Below are positions 1-10,834 of a stretch of 64,000 nucleotides of DNA, one piece after another (position 1 is the first letter of the stretch; each line of letters opens with the position of its first letter). The DNA is from Septoria linicola (taxonomy: Eukaryota; Ascomycota; Dothideomycetes; Mycosphaerellales; Mycosphaerellaceae). Made by a program: the position numbers and the translations under genes. A model generated the notes under the pieces. That model was not told where the DNA came from. It ran no database searches and saw nothing but the letters and a program-made list of their open reading frames with translations. Location: assembly GCA_024114885.1 (NCBI GenBank), contig CP099420.1, forward strand, positions 2,108,001-2,172,000, in the 5' to 3' direction.

Positions 1-452
1 GCGCAGACGTGAAGTGTTGAATGAGGACAAAATATGCTTGGTGGCATCGACGGGCTGGGCAGCACCATGCGTACTTGACCATACTACTCATCACAGTGAC
101 CACAAGTACACTCCCCACCTGTGCAGATCGCATCCATTGCAAGCACGGTTCTGGCGGACTGAGGAGTTAGTCCCGGGACTGCTGTGCCGACGACTGATTC
201 ACTAGCGTGGTAGGCACCACGACAGGAACAAGACAGTCGTCGCTTTAACAGGATGTACACTGGCTCACAGTATATCTGCTTCAAACTGTGTCGCCGCTTC
301 ATTCATATCGAGACAGCAGCCCACTACCAATGTTCAATGGCATTGTATTGGACGCGCCAGCGGTCGAGGTCGACATAGCAGCCCAGCAAATGACCAGATC
401 TCGACGAGACATCGGACAGTGAAGACACTTGGACCTGCTCCAGCCATCACAA

Positions 453-791
453 CTAGCATCCTCCTCCCCAACCAACAAATGGCCCCTCTGGATGTGCAAA
501 CCTCCTCCCATCGTCGATGACCCCGCCGACGACAAGTTCAATTCTGCCCTCCCCTCCCCATCTCTCCACCATCTTCCACAGCTGCGTTTGCAGATCCCAT
601 TCTGGAATATCGAACAGCATAGATTCATGCCGGATCCATACGCAAGAATGCTCATCCCGAATCTTCCTCATCGTCAAGATGCCAGGGAGCAGAATTGACT
701 GCCACGCTGGATCGTGCTCTCTGCGGAAACGAATGCGGAATAATTGGTCAAGACGAATGACCTCTTCTACCGATGGAGTTTTGTCAGACAT
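453..791 (-). CDS. small hypothetical protein (112 aa)
   Basis: Single-exon frame from an ATG at 791 to a TAG at 453. The product is acidic to neutral, begins MSDKTPSVEEVIRLDQ, and has a Trp-rich middle (DPAW, EWDLQTQLW, VERWGG) and a glycine-rich end (GWGGGC). There is no signal peptide or membrane segment. I do not recognise a family. An in-frame ATG at 899 would extend it by 36 residues, but that ATG is followed immediately by a GTATGT donor-like sequence, so the shorter start is preferred. Other frames here are also open, so the call rests on length and composition only. Confidence 0.35.
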   Translation of the reverse strand: MSDKTPSVEEVIRLDQLFRIRFRREHDPAWQSILLPGILTMRKIRDEHSCVWIRHESMLFDIPEWDLQTQLWKMVERWGGEGRIELVVGGVIDDGRRFAHPEGPFVGWGGGC

Positions 792-1103
792 GATTGATAC
801 AAATCTTACTGGAGAGCGGGACACTCCACCGTAGTAGTGCTTGCGGGATCGTGCTTGTGGACAATCGATCTTGCCGCGATGCCGATTCACATACCTCATG
901 TCTGGCTACTTTCTGGTCAGTGCATGGTCAGTGTCAACATGTCTAGAAGCAAGACTGGTCAGTGTTGAACCCGCGTCCGATATAGGTCATTTGGTCTCTA
1001 GATTGGCGTTGTGAATTCTAGTGACAGCTTCTGACTCGCTGCTTCATACAACGTATCTGCGTCCTATTCTACCCGGACTCATATGTCTGCATGTACTAGG
1101 CGA

Positions 1104-1984
1104 CTAAGAGCGCTGAGACAGATCCTCAAGCAGCGTTGTAGCAGCGAGTTTTCCTAGATTGTTCGATGCCAACGGCGAGTCTCCTGTGATCACGTATCGA
1201 TCGCGATGCGTTTCGCCAGTGATGCCGCTGTTGATTGGTGTGATACCCAGCTTGCGAAGTTCTTCACCCACAAGCCAAGGCATCTTTCCGGGGATGTAGC
1301 CAATGTCGATGTTGGCTCCAGTGTCGAGCGAGTCTGGGAAGACTGCAACCTTGTAGCCATCGTAGATGAACTTGCTGCCCTCTGGCTGGCCAACTTTGGC
1401 TGCCAACATACTCGCCGGTCCGTGACACAGAGAGATGTAGTAGCGCTGGTTCGCATCTGCCCAGCGGAGGATGTTGCCGACAATCTCAGAGAATGGCACG
1501 TCGTTCAGCACGCCATGTCCACCTGGAATGAAGACACCGATGTATGGAGTGTCCTTGGAGAAACCATTACCCCAGATGGTTTGCAGGTTGAGAGGCTTGC
1601 GGATCTTCTCCCTGTACTTCGCAAAGATATCCTTGACTGCCTGGTCCTCTTTTGGGAAAGCCCACATCTCAAACTTGACGGGGTCACCTGAGATTGTGGC
1701 AATATCAATGTCGAAACCGGCAGATCGAGGTGGAGTAATGGCAGAAGCATCTCGACTGGGTGGTTGCCGGTGGAGAAGAACTCGCCTCCCTTCATCTCAA
1801 GGTATCGCTCCTGTGTGGCGATGAGGAGGATCTTCCACTTTCCTCCCTTGTAGGCATTGGGGTAATCGGCTCCATCGAAATCTGTCTTGTGTGACACGTA
1901 TTGAGTAAGACTGAATGGTGAAGGGAACCAGGCGTCATCTTCAGCCTGGTCAGCAACTGGTTTGCGATCTGATTTGTCCGACAT
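1104..1984 (-). CDS. HSP31-like DJ-1/PfpI family protein (glyoxalase III / chaperone), frameshifted
   Basis: Reads as a class I glutamine-amidotransferase-like protein of the HchA/Hsp31 group, whose members convert methylglyoxal to lactate without glutathione and act as stress chaperones. Visible are GGKWKILLIATQERYLEMKGGEFFSTGNHPVEMLLP in two pieces, the nucleophile elbow YISLCHGPAS, and the family C-terminus TGETHRDRYVITGDSPLASN. The first part (1984 to about 1712) and the second part (from about 1711, AGFDIDIATISGDPVKFEMW) lie in different frames. The join falls in HLDL/AGF and needs one extra base there. No GT donor lies near it, so an intron does not explain it. Either the gene carries a one-base deletion or the sequence has an error. 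Apart from this lesion the fold and active site look complete at about 290 residues. Confidence 0.8.
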
Positions 1985-2345
1985 GGTTGCAATTATGTGA
2001 GGGCAGTGAGGTAGTTCGACGACAGAGGTCTGGGAAGAGCTGCTTTATAGACATCAATACGAGCTGTGTTTTCACCAGATCCCAATGACGCCGAAGCTCT
2101 TTGCGAGGCAGGAAATACCGAGCCGATCAATTCGGACAAGTAGAGCATATGATCGGCTACCATTCCGGAGCTTATTGTTTCTGGTGTGTGATGGACACTT
2201 TAGGATAAGCTACTGGACCATAGCCAGGCTTGAGCAACAACCTGCAGAGAGCTACCCGATGCAAGGTCAAGCAGATCTGCGGTATTGGCGTGGTCGTTGA
2301 GACTGCCTATGGATGTGAAGTCCTCAGCTGCTAAGATGGATTCGG

Positions 2346-4090
2346 CTAGCTCTGCTGAATCTTTGTCAGCTTGTTATGCAACTTTGCACTTTCGGGTGCA
2401 AGTAGGATGTAAGACAGCATACCGTCTCTTGATGTAAGTGCTCCTGATCCCTGTCTAGATGCATGGTTCAGGCATTTGAGCTGTACGGCTTGCAGTATCT
2501 CAAGACACTGACTGGCTAGATGGTAGTGCTGTCCAGGAAACTCTTTGAAAAAGGCGATGATCCGTTCAAGGCCAGACAAGAGCTCGTCGCGTCGGTCTGA
2601 GACAATGTTTGCTAGCTGTAGAGCAGATAGCACGACGCCAGCGGTGAAGAGACATATCCCAGCGTGCATAGCTGCGTGGGACGAACGACATATCGGCAGC
2701 ATTGCTGTACTCCGAGTAGTGTCAGCTGTCCGCAATGCAGATTCGATGAGCTGCTCGATAGACGAGGCATTGCCCAGTGGCAAGGGCTTCTTCGGTCCGG
2801 ATGCGAAGACTGCCTGTCGGTGGATGACGATGTGGATGTTATCGTACGCAAGCTGGAGTGCTAAAGCTTGCATGTGCTGTAGTCCAGACACGCTAGCTAT
2901 CGTTGCTCCTGGTTCTAGTCTCAGCTCTGTCGGGAGATTGTGGGTCCACGCTCGGAGCCTTTCGTGTATGTCTCCAGTCTGGCCTGGAGTCATCGACTCT
3001 TTGCGTCGTCCCAAGAAGGTGCCGATGATCCTGTACAGCCGACACTTCTCTATGTGATATGTGAGGTTGTTAGTACCTATCGCCGATGCCTGTATCTCGG
3101 GCACTTCGCAATCGGCGTCATCCATGCCACATGGCCAACCGAAAGCGATCGCTGCGTATCTGGTCGTTGTCAGTAATTGCACCCAAGACTGAGCCACGAG
3201 CGTACTTCTCAAATATCTCCAATGCCCACCAGACCTTGATGTAGGTGTCCCTCTCAGAAGCCGACCTGGAAAACCTGCGGTGAAGTCCTAGCAATTGTGC
3301 CGTCTCAATGGTACTGCCTAAGATGCCAAAGCCAAGGTTAGGAAGGCGATTAAAGAGGTGAAAGCTGCCAAACAGAATGCCAGCCTGTACTGATTCAAGG
3401 TCCGGGCTGGCCATGAGAGACAGCATCCTGGTTTCGATGTACGCGCAAGACTCGTCACGGAAGGTCGCCAGGAATCGGAGATCATAGGGAGCAGATGGAT
3501 CTGTGCAGATCTAGTGAGCACTAAGAGCCCACACGAGACAGACGAGGACCATGAAATTGCGTTTTGATCGAGGGACTGTTTCAGCGGAGGTATAGTCTCT
3601 GACTATTTCGAGGAATGACTCTTCGTCGATTACCTGGTCAAGCTGTCAGTTCATCAATACAGGCTGACAATCAATGTACTGACATGCATGAACCAGTTCA
3701 CGGAGAGGAAGTATTGCTGTACCAGGCCACCCAATATACTCTGCTCCGGCAGGGTGAAGGGTAGTTCAGCTCGCCAGTGGAGCACTTCGGTGGTGTCCGT
3801 GGAGCAGACGTGACTACCCGGGATGGCTGAGGAGATGCTGAAGTCGGTGGTGTCGGCATCCTGACTGATGAGATAAGTGAGGGAGATGTATCAGCTGGAC
3901 TGTGTCCATCGGCGCGATCACAGCAGTGATCTTACGCTTTTGCTCAGCTCCAGAATGTTGTTCTCTTCGAGAACCGCAGGCCTGCTGGTGGTGCTTGTTG
4001 CCGCCGGGGGGAACGGTTGCGTCGACGCGCGCCTACTTGTAGTTCGAGAAACGCATTGGAGGCCCGACTTTTGGCATGAGGTGCATTGAT
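2346..4090 (-). pseudogene. fungal Zn2Cys6-type transcription factor, interrupted and 5'-truncated
   Basis: Exons on the minus strand: 4090-3936, 3860-3684, 3633-3198 and 3151-2346, with GT-AG introns of 75, 50 and 46 nt. The 5' exon retains only the second half of a Zn2Cys6 cluster (CTSCQKSGLQC). I could not find the first three cysteines upstream. The middle regulatory domain is recognisable (FLSVNWFMH, VIDEESFLEIVRDYT, VQAGILFGSFHLFNR, VWWALEIFEKY, then DDADCEVPE after the last intron), as in the fungal-specific transcription-factor domain. A TAG at 3511-3513 lies in frame between WALSAH and ICTDPSAPYDLRF, inside a well-conserved stretch. No plausible intron removes it without deleting conserved sequence. 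The missing half-finger and the internal stop together suggest a decayed gene. Target and role are unknown. Confidence 0.6.
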
Positions 4091-5325
4091 CTTGTGAAGA
4101 TCACCTGAAGCACAGCGTTGAAGCATCGAATTGAAGTACAGGATTGCATTGTCCAACAAATGTACCGCTCATCGTACTCAAGATGGCACCAACAACGAAA
4201 GATGCATCGATGATGGCGTCAACAACGAAAGCTTCGTCGCGAAGGTGAATGAGATGCGGCCAGCCGTTAAGGGCCGTGGCGCATACAGCCAATGAGACAT
4301 CGCCTTACTGCCTTACTTCATGCCGGAGACTGAGGCATACCTGGCAATGCGTGACACAGAAAATCCACCTCACAAGGGTGCGCAGCCAATCCAAGGAAAC
4401 CCTCCATTCACAGGTGAAAATTTTGCTGCAACTTGGTCTCACTGAGGCAACCGGGTAAGGCCGCGCGCTAGTGATTCTGCAGTACTTAACTGCGCCATAC
4501 CCCTCTGGCCAACGCTCTTCTTTTCTCTTTAGCTCTCTGTACAGTCAACCCCAGCACCCCTACACTCTGAACACTTGCTAATACGCTCGTGTAGTTGCCT
4601 TTTGGCTTAGATCAAGTGTAGTATCTGTTCTTTGTGAGTACCAATTCAAGCCAAAAGCATCTGAGCTTCTGCTAACAGCCTTTCAGTCAGTTTGTACGTC
4701 CATACAACACCCGAACTCGACACAACGACCATCAACTATGATCATCAACTAACAACCACGTCAGAATCTCTGAAACGTCACTACGGTGACATTCAACGAT
4801 TATTCTGTATCACTCTCCCACTCGCCCTTACTCAAGACAACCGCTAATATCATGGACAGTATTTTTGAAACTAGTCACTGAACCGCTGAGCTTGCTCATG
4901 TTCAATGACACCGTGTCCCTGTATTGCACTACTTCAGTGTGACGCGAACTACTTTTTCATCATCTTGTTGGCTTGTGGTAGCTGGCGGTTGGAGAAGAAG
5001 CCAACAGAAGTGTTCATCGAGTTTTTTTTTTCAAATTTTTGCGTTGTGTGCACAACCGCAGGCCACAAACCACCAGCAAACTGTCGAATCTGTCTCTATC
5101 AACTATCTTGACCTTGCTACGCCCTCTGAAATGTGTTATATCGTTTGTTGTGTTGAAATAATGATTTGCTTGAAAATGGTACACCAACAGCGCAGCCCCT
5201 GAATTTGACACAAAGGCACTCGACAATCACATAGACCGCATCTCAACTCCTCATCTCTCACCACAACATAATCAAATACACACCATCGATAGACAAAGTA
5301 ACCATCCCAATATAGCATACCAACC
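4091..5325. other. intergenic region
   Basis: No supportable gene. The segment holds an imperfect 21-nt duplication at 4181-4201 and 4211-4231, and a homopyrimidine-rich stretch at about 4500-4600. A run of Ts lies near 5022-5031. It includes the probable promoter and leader of the plus-strand gene starting at 5326. Short ORFs at 4905-5226 overlap on both strands and look like chance. Confidence 0.4.
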
Positions 5326-6055
5326 ATGCCCCCACCTCGAGCAGCACCGCACGACCCATTCACATCCTCCTCCAACGCAGCATCATCCTTGCGACACCAG
5401 CAATCACAGACCAATTTGCGCTCCCACGCCAGCTCTGCCTCAACACGCACGCGACAACCACCGAATCTCTTCGCGCCAGCACTCCTTCGACGACCTACAG
5501 GCAGAACAACTCCACGAGTAGAGGAAGACGTCGTCCTTCCCGATTCTGACACCGATCAGGATGTCAGTCTGCTGGGACAAGCAGCGCAACGACCACGGCA
5601 GCAAGGACTGCGCAGAGTCCGGCATGCTTCACCGGACAATGGCAGACATGGACGAACGAGACCCCGACAACAGCAGGTAGACGAGCTTGATATCGTCAAC
5701 AGACAGCCAGATGGGAGCTATCTGCTGGGCGCTTCTACACTGGGCATCGCTGCACCACCAACAATGTTCGCGCTAGGACAGCAAGATAGCGACATGACGC
5801 CGGAACAGCTAGACAACTACCACAGAGACCTTGCGAGGCGCTACTTTACTTCAGGAACACATGTGGGTGGGCGGCACAGTAAAGCAGCAGAAGACGGTCA
5901 GCGATACTTCTACCATACCCAGCAGCATCGAGCTGACAACTGCAGAATTTGAGCGTGAGCGTCCAGACCTGCTGGCAAGTCTGCGAGAACAAGTCATGCA
6001 GAGACTGGAAGATGAGAGGTGGCTACATGAACCAGTCGAGCGATTTCAGGCTTAG
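5326..6055 (+). CDS. hypothetical protein, disordered N-terminus (220 aa)
   Basis: Two exons, 5326-5878 and 5946-6055. The 67-nt intron begins GTAAAG and ends with a textbook branch/acceptor (AGCTGACAACTGCAG). The ATG has a good context (ACCATGCC). The first 120 residues are low-complexity, rich in Ser, Gln, Arg and Pro. The conserved-looking core is DELDIVNRQPDGSYLLGAST, followed by LGIAAPPTMFALGQ and MTPEQLDNYHRDLARRYF. The second exon gives a charged helix (RERPDLLASLREQVMQRLEDE). There is no signal peptide, membrane helix or catalytic motif. The pattern of a disordered arm plus a short helical core suggests a nuclear or adaptor protein, but I cannot name the family. Confidence 0.6.
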
Positions 6056-8040
6056 GATAACTTCAGCGCTTCCAGGCCTAGGATAAGTCCAGCGCGGCTG
6101 TCGTGGTGCAGCACACGTAGTGATAAGAGGCGGCAGAGAGATTTGCAGCGTGCATAATAAGAGCCTCTGCATACGTGACAAGGGAGACACGAGGGTACTG
6201 ATATGCATGACAGGCTATCTTTCCAGCATTGTACACGGTTGCATGCCAGGAACGCATAGCAAAGCGTATGCCGGCACATCTGATCACACGCTTACTGCTC
6301 AATTACCCAACATGTCCGACTGGTCGATTGCTTGTGGTATGCGGCATGAATGGCATGTCAAGCCTTGACCTTGGCTCATGTTGTGGACAGTGAACCATGT
6401 CGTTGGTGGTAGCGGTGCTGCATTGCACATCTTACACAGTAAGCGATGGAAAAAGCTTCACAAGGATGCCTCATCGGCACATCGACGCGATCTGTATACA
6501 ACCCCGAAGCAAGGAAGCTTGCGGGCCGTGCGGTCCTCGTTGCGAAGACCTCAAGCCAATGTCCGATCCATAGAAATCGAAAGCAAGCACACATGCTGCA
6601 GCCTGCAGGTCTGCTGTTTGGTCAAAGTCAAGAACCGAGAAATCGTGCTTCCAAGACAACTCAAACAAACGAAAACGCCCGTATCCGTTCAATCGGTACA
6701 AATCTCCTCTTAAAATCAGACACTGTGCGCCATTCAAACCACGTTCAGGTGCAGCGGCAACCGTAACTCTCTCGAATCAGTCGAAAGCCAGTTCCTCACC
6801 TCCGTTTACACATTCTCATGCATATGCAATCATGACTTCGAGCGATCACGTAGTATCCATTTTCAACAATGGATCAACCACTCACAGAGTGCACATCGCT
6901 CGGTTGATACGGTTTATACAGCGTGGGTAGTACCATTTCTCGTCTACGCTCTCAGCATCGGATCCTGGTCCTGCACACAGAACGACCTCGTCACTCCCAC
7001 TGCAGCGAGCCAGATTGCCTTTGTGTTGCTTCAATCTGAGGATGACACGGACAGTCCAGCCGCATGGATCCGTCACCTCGGATCTGCAGTGCTTCAGCAA
7101 AACACATTTGTGTCCGGAAGCAGTCTGCTACGCTGCAACGTCTAGTGATGAACTGAACTGAGCGGAATGTTAAGAACCTGATTGTGCAGTCTCTTGATTC
7201 TGCTGTGAGCAGACGCTTCCTCGGCCGGAGTGCGGCTGTGATGTTTCTTTTGCTCTTATACGGAGTGACAAGGTCGGAAGTCCAAGCCGAAGATTTCGAT
7301 CAAGCAAGGGAAAGACAAGATGCTAGCCACCCGTGCTCATTCATGTCAGACTAGACTAGCCTGCCGTGTCTTTTGGCTCTGCATATGCAGCGGCGGCGGG
7401 CGCATGCAATCGACACGGCAGATGACACTGCTGCAACCTGCCCTTGTATGGTCGCTTGCCTCATTTCTCCCCGTGTGCATCAAGGACAACGCAAGGGGGC
7501 GGAGACGTCGCTCACCATGGTGCTCGGATGATCCGCCAGAGCCCTTTGACGCAGGGATCTAGGCTTTTTGGGTCGTTGTACCGTAGTCGTCTAGCACGCG
7601 GCAAGCCAAGCGCTGCAGCGCCATCGTTTAACGTTGACCCACTGTCCATGGTGGAAACTCTCACTTCAGGTGGGCCTGTGGAGCTAGAGCTTAAACAGTA
7701 GGCGCTGGAAGACGAACAAAACAGAGTGTGCTGTCCGTTCCCTTCTCACACGCCTGAGCTTCGCTTGGTCTTCTTGCCGCGGAAGCTCACTCTGTCCTAC
7801 CATCGCGACTGTTTTACCAACACCATCATAGAACTCCACATCAGCCGCGACTGCACGTCGGGCAGCACTCCGTGTTCTCCTTCTCCAACGTTATTTGGAG
7901 CCGGGGGAACCCCATCGCCAATCCAGCTGAGCGCACCAGCCGCGAAGAAAACACTGCAACATCAATACAATCACATCTCATCAGCGATCACATCGATATA
8001 GCCGCACAAAACCAAAGCGTTGAGACGTGGGCACGGCGCA
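6056..8040. other. long intergenic region upstream of the Tup1 gene
   Basis: About 2 kb without a convincing gene. Two overlapping frames are open at 6378-6766, which suggests chance rather than coding. The right half should contain the promoter and 5' leader of the Tup1 gene, whose start codon is at 8041. I see no tRNA, repeat array or transposon end. Confidence 0.4.
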
Positions 8041-10190
8041 ATGTACAACGCGCATCGGGGCATGGCTCCAGGGCCACAGCCTGGCACGCGGCTGGCAGAA
8101 CTGTTGGACCAAGTTCGCGCTGAATTCGAGCAGCACACCGCGCGTTCAAATGAAAATGAGCATTCATGTGAGTCAAACTTGTCTTTCCACGTGGAGCAGG
8201 AGGTGCGCAATACTACGAGGCATTGAAGCCGGCGCAACAAGAAGGAGATTGCGACATGGGACACGATTCGGATCCGAAGAAGCAACAAACAAGCTATGGC
8301 AGCACCTCTTTGCGCGCTGATGAAGACGGGGAACGGACTGAAATGCTGACATGTGTTGATGAGTTACAGTGCATGCTCAGATCCAGGAAATGGAGCTCGT
8401 CCGAACTAAGATTTATCAGCTCGAGGCTTCCCACGTTGCTATGAAGCAGAGGTAGGCACGACGCGACTTTCATGCTTGTGCAGCGATACTGACATCCGTC
8501 CAGATACGAAGAGGAAATCGCACGGCTGAAGCACGAGCTTGAGCAGAGAGGAGGACCTTCGCAAGGACCACACTCGGCTCCATCGCAACCACCACCACCG
8601 GCGATCGGTCACGGCCCAGCGAATCTGTTTCAAGGCATCATGGCCGGCGGACAAAGCGGACCAGGGCTCGCTCCTCCACCAACAGACGCGCAAGGCCAGC
8701 CTGGAATGCCAGGCCACATGCAAGGCCAAGGACCCCCAGGCCTAAATCAGCCGCCTCCACAGCCTCACAACCCATTCGCGTATGGCGCACCTCAACAACA
8801 GGGCCCACCAGGTCTCAATGGCTATGGCGCGCAGCCTCCACAGCCAACATCGTCTCCCAGCGGTGGCAAGCCACGCCTCGGTGCTGCAGGACCTCTCCGT
8901 GGACCAGCGACCCCTCAGCAGAACCCAGCAGCTGCCTATCCAGGCTCTCCACGCCCAGTAGCCCGTCCGACACCACCTCCAAGCCACATGAACCAGAACC
9001 CACACAGCGCAATTGCCGCAGACTTCGCATACACACCTGCACAGCTCGACCAAATTGGCAACCAGTTGTGCGAGTATGATCCAGAGAAACTTCCTCCACA
9101 CCTCAAGAAGACAGGTGAAGATTGGCACGCTGTTTTCAACCCAAAGATGCAGCGTAGACTTGATGTAGACCTTGTGCACAACTTGGCTCATCAAAGTGTG
9201 GTTTGCTGCGTGCGCTTCAGTGCTGATGGCAGATTCGTTGCAACCGGATGTAATAGATCCGCGCAGATATTTGACGTCAACAGTGGCAAGCAGGTGTGCC
9301 ATCTTCAGGACAACAACACCAACGCTGAGGGAGACCTCTACATTAGGAGTGTCTGTTTCAGCCCTGACGGACGATACTTGGCTACGGGCGCCGAGGACAA
9401 GATCATCCGTGTGTGGGATATAGCACAAAAGATCATCAGGCATCAATTTGCTGGTCACGACCAGGACATCTACTCTTTGGACTTTGCGTCTGATGGCCGG
9501 TACATTGCTTCCGGCTCTGGTGACAGGACCATCAGACTCTGGGATCTTCAGGATAACCAGTGCGTGCTCTCGCTGCAGATAGAAGATGGCGTAACGACCG
9601 TTGCCATGTCGCCAAACGGCCGCTATGTGGCGGCAGGATCGCTGGACAAGAGCGTCAGAATTTGGGACACTCAGACTGGTGTGCTTGTGGAGCGCACAGA
9701 GGGCGAACAGGGCCACAAGGACAGTGTCTACTCTGTGGCATTCTCTCCTAATGGGGAGCACCTTGTATCTGGATCTCTGGACAAGACGATTCGAATGTGG
9801 CGCCTCAACCCGCGCAGTGGTTACCCACCAATGGGCGCCAGTGTTGCGCCTCCTCACCCTAAGAGTGGTGAATGCGTTCGCACGTTTGAAGGCCACAAGG
9901 ACTTTGTGCTGTCAGTTGCGCTTACACCTGATGGAAATTGGGTCATGTCCGGTAGTAAGGACAGAGGTGTGCAGTTCTGGGATCCTCAGACCGGTGAGGC
10001 ACAGCTCACGTTGCAAGGGCACAAGAACTCTGGTAGGTCACGAGTTGCATTCTATGGTCCATGTGCACATGCTAACTTCACTACAGTCATCAGTGTTGCG
10101 CCTTCGCCCATGGGCACACTCTTCGCCACTGGTTCTGGTGACATGAAGGCTCGTATCTGGCGCTACCAGCCCTACTCTGGCCCAGTCTAG
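8041..10190 (+). CDS. tup1: transcriptional corepressor Tup1 (WD40)
   Basis: Exons 8041-8167, 8370-8451, 8504-10032 and 10087-10190 give 613 residues. The N-terminus (MYNAHRGMAPGPQPG, then RLAELLDQVRAEFEQ) and the second exon (IQEMELVRTKIYQLEASHVA) form the Tup1 tetramerisation and Ssn6-binding coiled coil, continuing into YEEEIARLKHELEQRGG. A long Pro/Gln/Gly-rich linker follows (about residues 85-240). Seven WD40 repeats then form the C-terminal propeller, with repeated GH/D...WD signatures such as SGSGDRTIRLWD and SGSLDKTIRMW. Tup1-Ssn6 is recruited by DNA-bound repressors to silence glucose-, mating-, hypoxia- and morphogenesis-related genes. The last intron (54 nt, 10033-10086) is a multiple of three with no in-frame stop, so its retention would add 18 residues inside the last propeller region. 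Identification is secure. Confidence 0.95.
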
Positions 10191-10834
10191 ATACATAAAA
10201 TCCAACTTGCATCTCGAACAGAATCGATATCCGAGCACCTCGCGAGTGAACGCGGAGAGGTCAATCCATATTCTAGCACGACTCGCTCCATTGCAGACTT
10301 CGAAGGGATCATCACACCCGGTCGTGCTGGACGTCTCAACGTGCTGAAGCGGAGAGGAGTGTATCGTGGATGATTGTCGCAGTGATGATTCACATTAAGT
10401 GAACAGGACGCCAAAACTACTTGCGTGCTTCTGGGCAGAATTCATTTTGATACAAGCGCGGGGGTATGTCCTAATGGTCCCCTGCGACCATGAAAACAAC
10501 CAAGCGGAAGCAGGCGTTGTCGCTGGCCAGCTAGTTAGAAGAGAAGCTTTGATGTTACCAAGGTAGTTGTAGATGCGGGCATTAGGGTAGGCCTTGCTTT
10601 TGAAGTAGATGAAATCGTTCTGCTAGCAATCAAACGCATTTGATATGAGAACGAGGCTGCCTTCAGTGGCAGATAGCAACGTACATCGGCGCTGGTAAGA
10701 GCAGATTCGCGTTCCTGTTCCGTCGCATGGTGAGAGTGTCACTCGTGCGGACGTGAGATCCTCGCGTCTCACTTTCCGCGTCTCGCGTCTTCTTTGCTTC
10801 CACTACACACATACACTCAGACCATCGGAACGCA
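10191..10834. other. intergenic region between Tup1 and ORC6 genes
   Basis: Holds the 3' end of the Tup1 transcript and the ORC6 promoter; both genes point rightward. I see no further gene or repeat. Confidence 0.4.

Noticed and set aside
6378..6766. two overlapping plus-strand frames
   Set aside because: Both frames are open over the same interval with no codon-use or homology sign; probably chance.
8742..9896. 384-codon open frame on the minus strand
   Set aside because: Exact antisense shadow of the Tup1 linker and WD40 region; composition is repetitive and matches no family.
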